Origin: Spongilla lacustris | Taxonomy: Eukaryota > Porifera > Demospongiae > Spongillida > Spongillidae | NCBI GenBank assembly: GCA_949361645.1 | Contig: OX442416.1 | Coordinates: 16,620,993-16,684,992 of the forward strand | Length of the DNA: 64,000 nucleotides | Direction of reading: 5' to 3' | Part shown: one piece after another, positions 46,385 to 57,320 of the stretch | How positions within the stretch are numbered: position 1 is the stretch's first letter | How the letters are laid out: every line of letters starts with the position of its first letter | Notes under the pieces: model-generated | Told to the model about the DNA's origin: nothing | Seen by the model: only the letters and a program-made list of their open reading frames with translations | The model's database searches: none | Made by a program: the position numbers and the translations under genes

Positions 46385-47890
46385 TCTTTTTGCAGTACTG
46401 GGTGCCTTACTGGTGGCAGCACTGTTCTTCCTCAACCTCTATGGGCTCACATTCTATGCCGGCCAACTTTGTTGAAGTCAATACTTCAATATACTTCAGA
46501 AATTCCACTTGGAACCATTGCAAGTGATTGTGTCCCTTGTGAACCTTGACCTTGGGATTCCTATGTGTTTCTATGATGGTATGGATGATGATGCTGACAA
46601 GGCTGGGCTTCAGTGTGTGTTCCCAGCCTACCTCCTCATCCTCACCATGACAGTCATTGTGCTCTGCCACTACTGTTATCAGCGATCTCCAACCACCTCC
46701 ACTAGATCCTGTGTTTATAGAGTTTTCATCATCATAGGACAAAGAGCAGTTGGTGACATATCTACTCTCGCCTACATGTACCTGTCATATTCCAAGCTGC
46801 TTTGAACTGTCATTGATGTTTTCACATATTCTACAGTCCACCTGCCCAGCGGTGACATGTATGTCTGGTTCTATGATGGAAATGTGGAATACCTTCATGG
46901 GAAGCATACTGTTATATTTGTGGTCACCATGGTGACATGTACCCTGTTCCTCCTACCCTATATCTTTGCCCTCACTTTCATTCCAATCATTCAACGGTAC
47001 AGTGAACACAACAGACTGTTCAACAATCTCCACAAGAAGGCCAATCAGATCAAACCAATGATTGATGCCCACTATGCCCCCTATAAGGGGGAATGGCGAT
47101 GCTGGCTGGGAGCTAGGCTTTGGATTCTAGTTGTGATGTAGAGTTTAAATCCAGTGCACAATTCAGACAATCCATCTCTGCTTCTGTCCATCCAGGCTAC
47201 CATGGTGATCCTGTTCATGCTAGTACAGTCCAGAATAGAACCATTTGGACAGTCAGTCAAAAAAATCAAACAGACGTACTAACATTTACAATCAGTTCTA
47301 TAATAGTCTTGACCTGTTTTACCTCCTCAACTATATTGTTCTAGCTTTGTCAATGTCTTAAATTCAGACCAAACACAGCCTATTGTGGTATGTTTTGGTA
47401 TTTTGGTGGGTCTGTATTCCTAGAAACTCATTGAATAAAAATTTTTAACTTGAAATATCGTGAAAAGCACGTTTCTTTGAGACATCCAGTACACAGATAT
47501 TGTATACAGCATCACACTACACATAGAATCCCAAACACAAATGTTAAGAGTGGAAGCTATAGCGGAACTAAGGCAGTGTAATTACGGGGATACTTAAATG
47601 GTAAAAAATTCTAGCTTTTATTTTATGCGATAGAATAAAATAGAGGTGGACGCTAGTATAATTTACGCTTTTAAAGTGTAAGTGGCTTAACTGAAATGAG
47701 ATTATAGCCAATTTATAGATATAGCTGTTAAGCATTGAGTAATACTCACACAGTACGTAGAATAACATGGCCAGCTATTATTCCTAGAACCTGCAAATAG
47801 AATTAAAAACAGAGTAAAATTTTTTCTAGGGGTGAGTAGTGGTGGTGATGATGACTGTCTTGTACCATCTCATTGTGGCCATCCTCAAGG
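46385..47890 (+). pseudogene. Giant beta-helix/TM gene, membrane-domain fragment
   Basis: Homology to giant gene 2 starts at the first membrane segment (VLGALLVAALFFLN) and continues to VLYHLIVAILKEI, with the ectodomain missing. There are frameshifts near 46440-46500, a stop after SYSKLL (46803-46805) and a Tyr to stop change at 47139-47141. A deletion lies near 47270. At about 47418 the sequence is interrupted by about 0.41 kb of unrelated DNA and resumes at about 47831. The C-terminal tail is lost. Clearly nonfunctional. Confidence 0.9.
47419..47830. mobile_element. MITE-like insertion inside the pseudogene
   Basis: About 412 bp of AT-rich DNA splits the segment that reads GGTGGGTCTGTAT then GTAGTGGTGGTGATG in the paralogues. 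The ends carry the short inverted pair CCTAGAAA / TTTCTAGG. No clean target duplication is visible. It has no coding capacity. Confidence 0.6.
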
Positions 47891-48847
47891 AAATTAAGAT
47901 TCAGCCAAACATTGAATCGATTTCCTACATATTGAATAACAGTCCCTGGCTTAGTATTTTCACAACACAAAAAGTGCTCAAAGCCACTTGGGTCTCCTGT
48001 GCCCTGTTTAAATCGCATTTTGATTAGTCCATATATAACTGACAGCCAAATGCGCAACTTTGCATCTCATTGTCATTGTCATATACTTTAAGTGTACTTC
48101 TAATCTTATTTGATGTGCCATCCAGTGGAAGCACATTACATTTTAACTCTAAAAGTGTGTGCTGAAACAGTTCTTCTGCGCGCAATCCTATGACTTGGTC
48201 TGTGGCGAAAATAAATCATTACACACAGTCCAAAAATTCTGAAAGTTGCATATAATAGCGCTCATAGATCAATACAACGATGCAATGTGTTTATACATAC
48301 ATGTAGGACCTGAGTATATACTCTCAATAAATGTGTCTCGAAGGTTGATTGAATTTCACAATTCTACAGAGAAGTTAAATCCAATTACTACATCTCCTAA
48401 CAGAGTATTGATTCCTTTCTATGAAAACCAAATTCTGTGTTAATACGATTAGCAGTGACATAGCTGTGACACATTCAACGGCGAGCTGAAAATGAGCCAT
48501 TGCGCAAACCTGATCGTCCTAAAGTTTCATTGTAGATAGAAATTGCTTGCCTGCAACGTTTTTTGATGTTTTTGAGGAGGACCCGTCATTGGAAAGGTAG
48601 AATAAACAACGTTGACTTTATACTGTAATTAGAAAGCAGTACATCCTTAACTTAGATATTGCGTAAGATTTTATATACAATACTGCGTGAAAGAGCGCTC
48701 AAAGCTCCATGATCAAGGCAAGTTTGAAGTTTTATCGTCTTTAAAGTATCGAGAAATGCCTCAGAACTAGATTTTCAAAAATACCTACCTCTCTTAACCG
48801 TCGTAAAATCCCGTCTCAATTTTTACTGCAGATATTTGGATATGCAA
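47891..48847. other. Unassigned sequence
   Basis: No recognisable gene or repeat. Confidence 0.4.
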
Positions 48848-49573
48848 GGGCGGATCCAGCGATGGGGTCCTGGGGGTCCGGACCCCCCCCCCCCCCCCCC
48901 CCTCAGGACCCTAGATGAATATAATTACTATCAATACCCCAGTCGTGTGCGCATAAAGGTGCTTCGTGCTTCGGTGTGTCCTCGACGACGCGTCGTTGAA
49001 CAGCGTCGACGCTTTGCATTCTTCGTATATCATATGGGCGTCGGAAGGTAAATTACGGAATTTAACCTGGGGGGGGGGGGGGGATTTAATTTCATACAAT
49101 GTCATTATGACATCGTTCGTACACATAGTCTTAGAGACAATATACTATCTCTGGTGACGCGTAAAATTGCCTATGTGATTCGCGATTTTTTTAGTATATC
49201 ACTCAATTGACCAGAATTTATACGTGCCAAGAGCTAGGTGGTTTTCAAATTGCAGGCTATAGTAGGTCCACTGAAAATTTTTGCAGCTGATGTACAGGGG
49301 ACGAAATAGAATACTGTTAATTGCTTGAAGTAGGTTGTCTGAGTATGATGCAAATTTTAAGTGGCTCAAGTATCGAAATAATAACTAAGCATACACATTT
49401 AAAATCCACATAAGCCTGGGAACAAGAACTTTAACTGATGCAAGGGACTGCCTCCGTTTCAACAACATGTAAAAAAATTTGCGCGCGCGCTTCCCTTTCC
49501 TTATCTATTATTCATGCCGGACTCCCCCCCCCCCCCCCCCCCCCCCTCGCCGAATTCCTGGATCCGCCTCTGA
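48848..49573. mobile_element. MITE-like element with GGCGGATCCAG ends
   Basis: The left end GGGCGGATCCAGCGA and the right end CCTGGATCCGCCTCT are inverted relatives. Each is followed inward by a poly-C tract (48885-48903, 49525-49547), and a G run lies at 49070-49082. The interior has no coding frame I recognise. It is probably nonautonomous and of DNA-transposon type. Confidence 0.5.
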
Positions 49574-49875
49574 TATGCGGAAGTACGTTACGTGAAATGA
49601 TGTGAAAGTACCTGTCCACAGCGAGTTAGACTTAAGAGCTAGCTCAACACAACACTATAGGTACTCACCTGTATTGGGTACATAAAAAATTTGGTAGCTT
49701 AACTGCCAAGAATAGAGGAGTTATAGCCTTGAACATCCAACCTGACCAGCAGTTGTTTACTATATATGGTGCATTGTTTTGTTTAGAAGTTAAATTAAAG
49801 TGAATGTACTCTGTTCAGAAGTAGATGCTGAATCTAAAAATGTAATGGCATCAAGGCCCGTAGCCAGGTGGTGTG

Positions 49876-49904
49876 TTGGGGGGGGGGGGGGGGGGGGGGG
49901 GGGA
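49876..49904. repeat. poly-G run
   Basis: About 29 consecutive G, preceded by GGCCCGTAGCCAGG. An inverted relative, CCTGGCTACGGGCC, lies near 52821. Confidence 0.95.
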
Positions 49905-49964
49905 TGCAAAGCATGTTATAAGTGGACTCAACCAGTGGTGTAGCCAGGATAATACATGTAGCAA

Positions 49965-51390
49965 TGTAAGAACTGCATGTATGTGTGTAGCGTACTACAT
50001 GCAGATATAAGAAACCAAATGTGGTTATAAAGTCTTCCTCTTTCCTATTTACTGCTTGGTAAAGGAACCTATAGGCTGGTATAACATTTACATTATTTGG
50101 TTCTAAGTACTAAGTATATATAATTAATAAATCAATATGATTAGATATGTAATAATACAATACATGTAGTAACATTTTACTATACTAACTATGACCTATT
50201 CACAACTGTTTATTAAAACACTACGACTAAAAGTCACAAGATGTAGTTGGTGAGTAAATGCCGTAAGAATGAAGCTTCACAAATTCCTTTGCATTTGAAT
50301 ACAAAATTGCATGCAAGACATAAAAATTTGCAATAGTTGCCCAGGGTAATGCACAATTCAAGGCAGCTCACGCTACAAATGTATGAAATAAAGGTAAATA
50401 TGGTTAAAGTCTTCCTCTACTAAACAGTCCTATTTACTACCACAAAGTAAGGCTGGTACCACATTTTCATTATTTGATTCATACAATGTAGTAAATCTAG
50501 CCAAATGCGGTATAGGATAAGTGTCGCGATTGTTTTTTGCAATTGACTGAATACAAAATTACAACAATTGCAAAGTCTGCATGCAAAGCTGCTGGGGCAT
50601 GCACGTGCATAGCATACGGCAGTAACCATACATGCAGATGTACATGAATGCAAATGCGGTTATATAGTCTTCCTCTACTACATAGTCCTATTTACTACTT
50701 GGTAAAAGAAGGCTGGTACCACTTTTTCATTATTTGGGTCAAAAAAAGTAGTAAATCTGGCCATGCAATGCCGTAGGATTGAAGTGTGACAAATTATTTG
50801 TAATTGAGTACAAAATTGCAAGACTTAAAAAAAATTGCTTAAGTTGCAAAGCTGGGGAAATGCACAATTCAAGGCAGCTCACACTATATAGAATCTGATG
50901 TACATTACTGTATGAAAGCAAATATCAGTGGTAAAGTCTTCCTCTCAGTTGTAATGCCAGAATAGTCCTATATTTACTACTACAAAGGAAGGCTGGTGCA
51001 ACATTTTCATTATTTGGTTCATGTATTAAATTTGGCCAATGCGATAAGAATTGATGTGTCGCAAAATTTTTTTTTGCAATTGACTGTATACAAAATTACT
51101 AAAATTTCAAAAGCTGTATGCAAAGCTGCTGGGGCAATGCTCAATTGCAATCACCTCCATCGCATACGGCAGCTCACCCTGCATGCAGAACCAGCCTTCC
51201 TTTACCAATTAGTAAATAGTACTATGTAATAACTGCATTTGCTTTCATGTATATGCCACATTACAAAGTAGTACTGAAATCTTGCCATGGATGCAATGCC
51301 GTAGGATTGAACTGTCACAAATTTATTTTGCAATTCAGTACAAAATTGCAAGACCTAAAAATTGCAAAAATTGCAATGCTGATGTGATAG
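49965..51390. repeat. About 270-bp satellite, five units in A-B-A-B-A order
   Basis: Units recur from AGTCTTCCTCT at about 50030, 50408, 50668 and 50936. All carry CTATTTACT, AAGGCTGGTA and CATTTTCATTATTTG. Units 1, 3 and 5 share ATGCCGTARGATTGAA, and units 1 and 3 also share CACAATTCAAGGCAGCTCAC. Units 2 and 4 share GCAATTGACTG and GCATACGGCAG. Unit 1 carries an extra AT-rich insertion, and the start of unit 5 (about 51188-51225) is inverted. Confidence 0.85.
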
Positions 51391-51854
51391 AGGAGCTTAT
51401 ACAGCTATATAGCGCTCCTAGTTCCCAGCCCCTCCCATACGCACCCCCTACATGCAGTATAAAAACTATTCTGCTCTGTTACTAGTTACATGTAGTTCCA
51501 TGCCCTTATTATTTTCCCGAAAGTCCTCATCTCCGGACCACCCTACAGGTCTATAGCTGTTGCCTTCAGACACCGTGACTCAGTCATCTAATTCTTTCGG
51601 TTAGATGCTTCGTCACCAGCTGCAGTCAGCTTTTACACAGATGGAACGGAACACTATACATGTGTAGATACATATCACGACCTTCATCTTTAGTTAGTCG
51701 ATTCAAGTCCTCTTTTGAAACCATTGTAGCCAATGAGTTATTTCCTTCGCACCAAACATTGTGGTCATATGGTTGGGGGAGGGTACTTGAGAACTGACTT
51801 CTATGTGATATATAATTATCCATACTGGGTATATGCACACAATTTTATATCAAT

Positions 51855-52659
51855 ATATGGGACAGTGTCCAGCAAAATCGGGCTTGTGGGGTTATAATTT
51901 TATCACTATAAAAATTGCACGTTATATACTAAATAAACAATACATCTTCGCAACGGTACAAGATTTTCCTTTCAAATTTCGTACACATGTTCCTACGTCA
52001 TCTTTCTATGTTATCCATTTTTGCGCTCTAATAGTTTTCCATTGCGTCAGTGCTAAGATCGCTAATCCAACAGGTTAGAATTTCACATTTCTCCACGTAC
52101 GAGTGTTGAAAACGCGTCAAATTCGGAATATGCATAGTGGAGTCCTGTAGCTATTGATTTGTTCTGTTCGTTAGTTTCTGTATTATCCGTTATGGAGATA
52201 CAGTTGAGCAAACTACATGCACGTTTTCCCGCTTGATTCGCGCCAATGATACAATCACATATATACACGCGATTTGCCAAAATCATTGGCGCGAATCAAG
52301 CGGGAAAACGTGCCCGTAGTTTGTTCAACTGTATCTCCGTAACCGATGATATGGAATTAACGAACAGAACAAAAAATAGCTACAGGACTCCCCTATGTAC
52401 AACCCAAATTTGACGCATTTTCAACACTAGTACATGGAGAAATGAGGAATTCTATCTCGTTGTGTTAGCGATCTTAGCACTGACGCCATGGAATATAATT
52501 ACAGCTTCAAAATGGATACGAACATAGAGGATGGTGTGGAAACAAGTGTAAAAAATGAAAAGGTTGTACGGTTGCAAAGATGTGTTGTTTAGTATAACAT
52601 GCAATTTTTATAGTGATAAAATTATAACAAGTCCGATTTTGCTGGACACTGTCCCATAT
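51855..52659. mobile_element. Small foldback element, about 0.8 kb
   Basis: The outer ends ATATGGGACAGTGTCCAGC and GCTGGACACTGTCCCATAT are inverted, and the arms stay complementary inward. They include TTATAATTTTATCACTATAA and a final inner stem GCACGTTTTCCCGCTTGATT (52221) with its mate at 52292-52311. The loop is about 27 bases near 52253-52279. The inner 130 bases of each arm (TATTGATTTGTTCTGTTCG ... CGCGCC) match the arms of the 9.1-kb foldback near 16026-16153. No coding capacity. Confidence 0.85.
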
Positions 52660-52920
52660 CCTTTTTCGAGGTGGACCTTGGGCAAAAAGGGTCGAGCCAT
52701 AGCCCGTGCCGAATGCCTGACCATCTGTTACAGCCCGGATTTGATCCCATACCAGTGCTCTTACATGCACTCGTGCACATGGCAGTTCTTATTAATATAT
52801 GTTGCACCCGTTTGCACCCCCCTGGCTACGGGCCTGGTCTGGTGTGATGTGCACATTTAGGTGGCTCAGTGAGCAGAAAACTTGAATGACCGAGGTATTC
52901 GGCTGGCAAATTGTCGAAAC

Positions 52921-53045
52921 CTATTTGGAAAAAAAATCGATTTTCTTTTTTCAAGTATTTGGAAAAATCGATTTTCAGATTCAGAAAAACCTGAAAAACC
53001 GATTAGTTTTTTTTTAAGTATTCGGAAAAATCGATTTTCATTATT
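52921..53045. repeat. Short AAAAATCGATTTT-centred repeats
   Basis: GTATTTGGAAAAATCGATTT-like units occur three times with a diverged fourth. Each is self-complementary around ATCGAT. Confidence 0.85.
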
Positions 53046-53130
53046 CAGGGCAGGTTACACACCCTAAAACCTGGTGGAATTCAGCAAACGCCGCTTCACG
53101 CTTATGACAACGCTGCCAACCAGGACTTAA

Positions 53131-54450
53131 TTGTACAATGTTCAGGATATTATCGCCGAACGACAGGAAAAGGGTGTGCCTAAGTATTTGGTGCACTTGG
53201 AAGGATTCGGGCCTGAAGATGACACCTGGAGTACAATAGAACACTTAGCTGGTGCAGAAGAGTACATAGAACGTTTCGTTGAGGAGTGTAATGGGGCAGC
53301 CAAGCGATCTGAAGAAGAGCATGCAGCAAAACGAGCTAAGATGTGCAGAGCAGCAATCATCTCAATCTGCTGATGATGATGTACCTGGGGAATCTCGTTC
53401 TGAGCCTGGAGAACCTGAGACTATTAAACGTAAAACTTCATGGGTCTGGCAGGCTTTAATTTGCCTATCTCCCTCCTTGCGATGATAAACAGAAGGCTGA
53501 CCAATGTCTGCTATCCTTGGACAAATGTGCAAAATGTGACACTGTATTTTTTTTATTGCGGAGGTACAACTAATATGGCAACCCATCTCCGAACAAGGCA
53601 CAGCAAATTATGTCCTTGAGCAAGTAGACACGGACAAAAATACATTTCGTATGAGAACATGGCAAAATGGACACCAGAGAGGGGACACTTACTGTGTCGG
53701 ATGATTGCATACTGGCTTGTTAAGCGAAACCACCCTTTAACCTTAGTAGAGTGTGACACAGAACTGCGAGATGTCTTCCTCGAACTTATAATTAGTGGTG
53801 GACGCTTTGATGGTTGCAGTCACCATGAGATCCAGAAGCACTTGCTGCAGATGGTTGCTGTTGGTACAAAATTTTTCAGTAAAGCAACAGATAAGTGATT
53901 CGGTGCTCCAGTTGGCACTTGCTGCAGACTCTCGGCGTTTTTCTGTATTGGATTGACAAAGAGTGGGTTATGCATGAAGAAATGGCAGGATGTGTACCGT
54001 TTCATGGTATGCGCCACACTATACGCAAAGAAACAGAGGCATTGATGAAATCCCTGGACACCACATTGGATAGCATTTTTGCTAGAGTGTGCGGTGACAA
54101 TGGTTCAAATATGAAAAAGGGTCTGGAAGTCCTAAAGGGCCTTTTCTGCTCAGCATATACCTTGGAGCGTTCTGTCCTGGTGTATACTAATCACCTGGTG
54201 TGAAGGAAACCATTAGCAGGACAAAGGCTATCACTACTTTCTTCCATCTCTCTCCATTGGCCATGGCAGAGACGCTGAAGATCCAAGTGACCAACAGTAA
54301 TCCAGGCACTACCTCAAGGCATGTTGAAAGGCCAAAGGCAAACTCATGTTGACCAGAACGCTCTAACAGCAAATCTGTTAACAACCACGGCCATCAAGTC
54401 TAATGGACAGCCCAGAGTTCAGGGAATTCTTGGCTAAAAATAATATCTAG
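53131..54450 (+). pseudogene. Chromodomain + BED finger + hAT-like transposase, decayed
   Basis: The first frame (to 53373) encodes YNVQDIIAERQEKG, then KYLVHLEGFGPEDDTW and EYIERF, a good chromodomain. After a shift, CAKC near 53527 and TTNMATHLRTRHSKL near 53570 form a C-x2-C ... H-x4-H BED-type zinc finger split by a frameshift in a T run. WTPERGHLLCRMIAYWLV and LVECDTELRDVFLELI (53659-53898) resemble the start of hAT transposase cores. CGDNGSNMKKGLEVLK (about 54093) resembles the hAT DNASNM motif, and FHLSPLAMAETLK follows. Several stops and shifts make it dead. The chromodomain may be part of the original ORF or a neighbouring insertion; the continuous same-strand order favours the first. 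Confidence 0.7.
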
Positions 54451-54639
54451 CTGTTCCAGCATCCAGGGCTCCCTCTGAAAGGATGAAGAAAAGATGGCGT
54501 CTCCTACCTGCACGGCTAGTAAAATGTATCTTCCTGCGTCACAACTCTAAATCAATATGACTACTCTTAAATTATTTTATTAGTATGCTGTAATTTTGTT
54601 CGTAATTTTCCGCTTTGTAATCGCGATATAAATACAGAA

Positions 54640-54735
54640 GTATCGCAATATAATTATATATATAATCGTAATCGCGATATATATCGCAATAATTTATATA
54701 ATTATAATTATAATTATAATTATAATTATAATACA
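54640..54735. repeat. AT microsatellite with (TAATTA)n
   Basis: Alternating AT and AATTAT units, marking the gap between the hAT remnant and the retroelement copies. Confidence 0.93.
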
Positions 54736-54834
54736 TGTACTAATAACAGCAGTCATGTTACATAATATACATATACATTACAAACAAAAGGACTAATATT
54801 ACAATAAGTTCTATGGATCTTCCACAGATGATCC

Positions 54835-55800
54835 TACTCGAGACAGGAGTGCCCGTGCGTTGGCTCGTATCAAAGTCTGGCTAAGCCTGCCATACAATAG
54901 ACAGGTAGCTTGGGACTTGGAGCAATTTTCCCTGGTGGCTAGGCGAGAGGCAAGGCGTGATAACATTTGCATGGCTTCTGCACCCTAGCACCCATAAGTC
55001 TCCACTGCTATGGGGATACATGACCAGCCTAGCTCCGAGCACTTGGCATCATTAGCATTGTGCTTGCGCACCTCAGCTGCCAGAGCTGCAGACCCACTTG
55101 TCACACCCGCTTCCATTAACGTACTTGAATTTAGCGTAGATGTGACAGTCAGATCTAGAGCTGCTGGTTTGCCCAAATCCCAATGAGGGATAAGAATGTC
55201 TGCTGGCCGAGTTCTATATCCTTCGTGCCCCAAACCACTTCCTGCTTCAACTTGAGGACCCAAACAGGCCCGTCGGCAAGATTCTAAGAGGACATCCCTG
55301 AGCCTGTTATGCCGCGACACCACATCTCCTCCGTGCTTGCATGTTAAGGCATGGTGGCCTAAAGGGTCCAAAGCTTGGGATGGGCAAAATGAACAAACAG
55401 GAATATCAGTAACAGCAATGCCTAACCACCACTTTACAGCAATCTGAAACTCAGCAGGTTCAAGATGGAGATTGAGCCTTAGGGAAGGAATCACAGAGAG
55501 CCAAGCAGCTGCATGTGGCGAGGAAATGGATAGCAGATATGGATATGTGAAGTAGGGTGCTGACCGTAACACCACGAGGCCCAGGGGAGCAATTCAGGGA
55601 AGTGGGCACTACATTCATCTAAGAGGGCCTGATGCGACATCAAATTAAATGCATTGCGCATATCAATTTTCATTACGGCAAAATTTTCGTCCATCCAATG
55701 CTCTTCCACACAGTGCCTTAGTCCGTGGATGATTTTCTCGGCTCCTGATGGACACGCTACTCCCATTTGTAGTGGGGAAAAATATTCACTGGCCTTTTCC
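54835..55800 (-). pseudogene. RLE-type retroelement, internally deleted minus-strand copy
   Basis: Read on the minus strand it begins with RT fingers (SPLQMGVACPSGAEK, then AVMKIDMRNAFN with the first catalytic Asp). After WCYGQHPT it jumps to YLLSISSPHAAAWLSV, so the palm including the YxDD motif and much of the thumb are deleted. The C-terminal part is largely open (55575-54985): C-x2-C...H...C zinc-binding cluster, GGDVVSRHNRLRDVL, RTRPADILIPH, AALDLTV, EVRKHNAND, then the ANARALLSR tail. This order matches the RLE domain of R2-class non-LTR elements. It is inactive through the deletion. Confidence 0.78.
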
Positions 55801-55817
55801 TTTGTAACTGCACATTG

Positions 55818-55856
55818 TATAATAATAATAATAATAATAATTATAATTATAATTAT
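55818..55856. repeat. (AAT/ATT)n tract between opposed retroelement copies
   Basis: A simple repeat that sits exactly between the 5' end of the minus copy and the YIDDG start of the plus copy. Confidence 0.92.
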
Positions 55857-57320
55857 TACATTGATGATGGCGTTATTGCTGGACCCAAGCAGGCAGTTGC
55901 ACATGCTCTTTCCATCATACAGGAACTGGGTCCCCCACTAGGCCTTCATATCAACATTGCCAAATGTGAACTGTACAGCCCGTGCATGTGACCTAAGCCT
56001 TTTTCCGTCTGACATGAAGAGGTCTACATCACCTCACTTTGAAATACTTGGAGCCCCAATTGGTGACATTCTTTTCTGTGGCAAGTTTGTTGCCCAGAAC
56101 AGTACAGAGGCCCTGCACCTACTGAAGCAATTGGAGGAAGTTGGCTCTGTTGATCCCCAGGTGGCACTGCTTCTTTTGAGGCTATGTGGTAGTTTTTGTC
56201 GTCTGGTGCACCTGGCTAGATCAACTCCACCCTCATTGATCGTTGATGGTCTTGCACTCTTTGATAATGATGTACACCACTGTTTTGCTGAGTGCACCAT
56301 GGTTGACACATCTGATGCAGCTTGGCAGCAAGCCCAACTTAGTTTAAGTCGTGGAGGCCTAGGGCTTCGTCGCCTTTCCCTTCATTCACCTGCTGCTTAC
56401 ATAGCTTCTGCAATTGCATCCGACTGTAGCTCTCCACAAAGCAAACATCTTTTGCATGCTATTGACTTGTTCAATGCATCGGTATCTACTATCGATGAGC
56501 TCACCATTACCTCCATCACTACTGCTAAACTAACTCAAAAACTGTTATCTGCTAAATTGGAGGACCAGCAATTTACCAAGCTATTTGCTAATGCTTCACT
56601 GCCGGATAGGGCTCGTTTACTTTCAATTTCCTCGCCTCACTCCTCAGCTTGGCTATCTGTCACACCTTCCCCAAGGCTCAACCTTCATCTTGATCCCTCT
56701 GAGTTTCAAGTTGCCATTAAGTGGTGGTTAGGCCTTCCTGTGAGTCAAGGTCAGCTTTGTCCCCAATGCATGTCCCATTCTTTGGATCACTGTGGTCACC
56801 ATGCTCTATCATGTAAAAATGGCTCCGATGCGGTTTCCCGCCACAACAGAATCCGAGACACCCTTTTCGAGTTCTGTCAAAGTGCAGGCTTGGGTGCGCA
56901 GCTTGAGGCTGGAAGCAGTCTGGGTCATGAAGCTCGACAAACGCGTCCTGCCGATGTCCTCATCCCTAACTGGAAGTTGGTCAAGCCTGCTGCAATTGAT
57001 CTTTGTGTCACATCCCCGCTTAATTCAGATACCCTCCAAGTAGCGTGTGTGACACCAAGTTCAGCAGCAATGCAGGCAGAACAGAGGAAGCACCACAGTA
57101 ATGATGCATAATGCGGAGAGTTAGGTTGGGTTTGCATCCCTTTGGTGGTAGAGTCCTATGGAAGTTGGGGACCTGAAGCTCAACGTAGTCTCTCCAGACT
57201 TGCCGGTAGACTAGCCACCCGACTGGGGCAGCCTAAGTCCGTTACTATACAAATCTGATTTATGGCAGATTAAACTTGACCCTGATAAGAGCCAACTCCA
57301 CCAGGGCCATTCTATCTAGA
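55857..57320 (+). pseudogene. RLE-type retroelement, 5'-truncated plus-strand copy
   Basis: Homology starts at the RT catalytic motif YIDDG (55857-55871) and continues GVIAGPKQAVAHAL. A frameshift near 55985 leads into a long open frame (to 57111) with thumb-like sequence, SLSRGGLGLRRLSLHSPAAY and RARLLSISSPHSSAWLSV. The RLE-like domain follows: CPQC...H...C, SDAVSRHNRIRDTL, EAGSSLGHE, RPADVLIPN, AAIDLCV and EQRKH. A stop (57109-57111) replaces the Lys of the NDAKC found in other copies. After it the frame reads on through CGELGWVCIPL to the RANSTRAILSR tail. With one frameshift, one nonsense change and no 5' RT, it cannot be active, but it is the most complete 3' half here. Confidence 0.82.
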
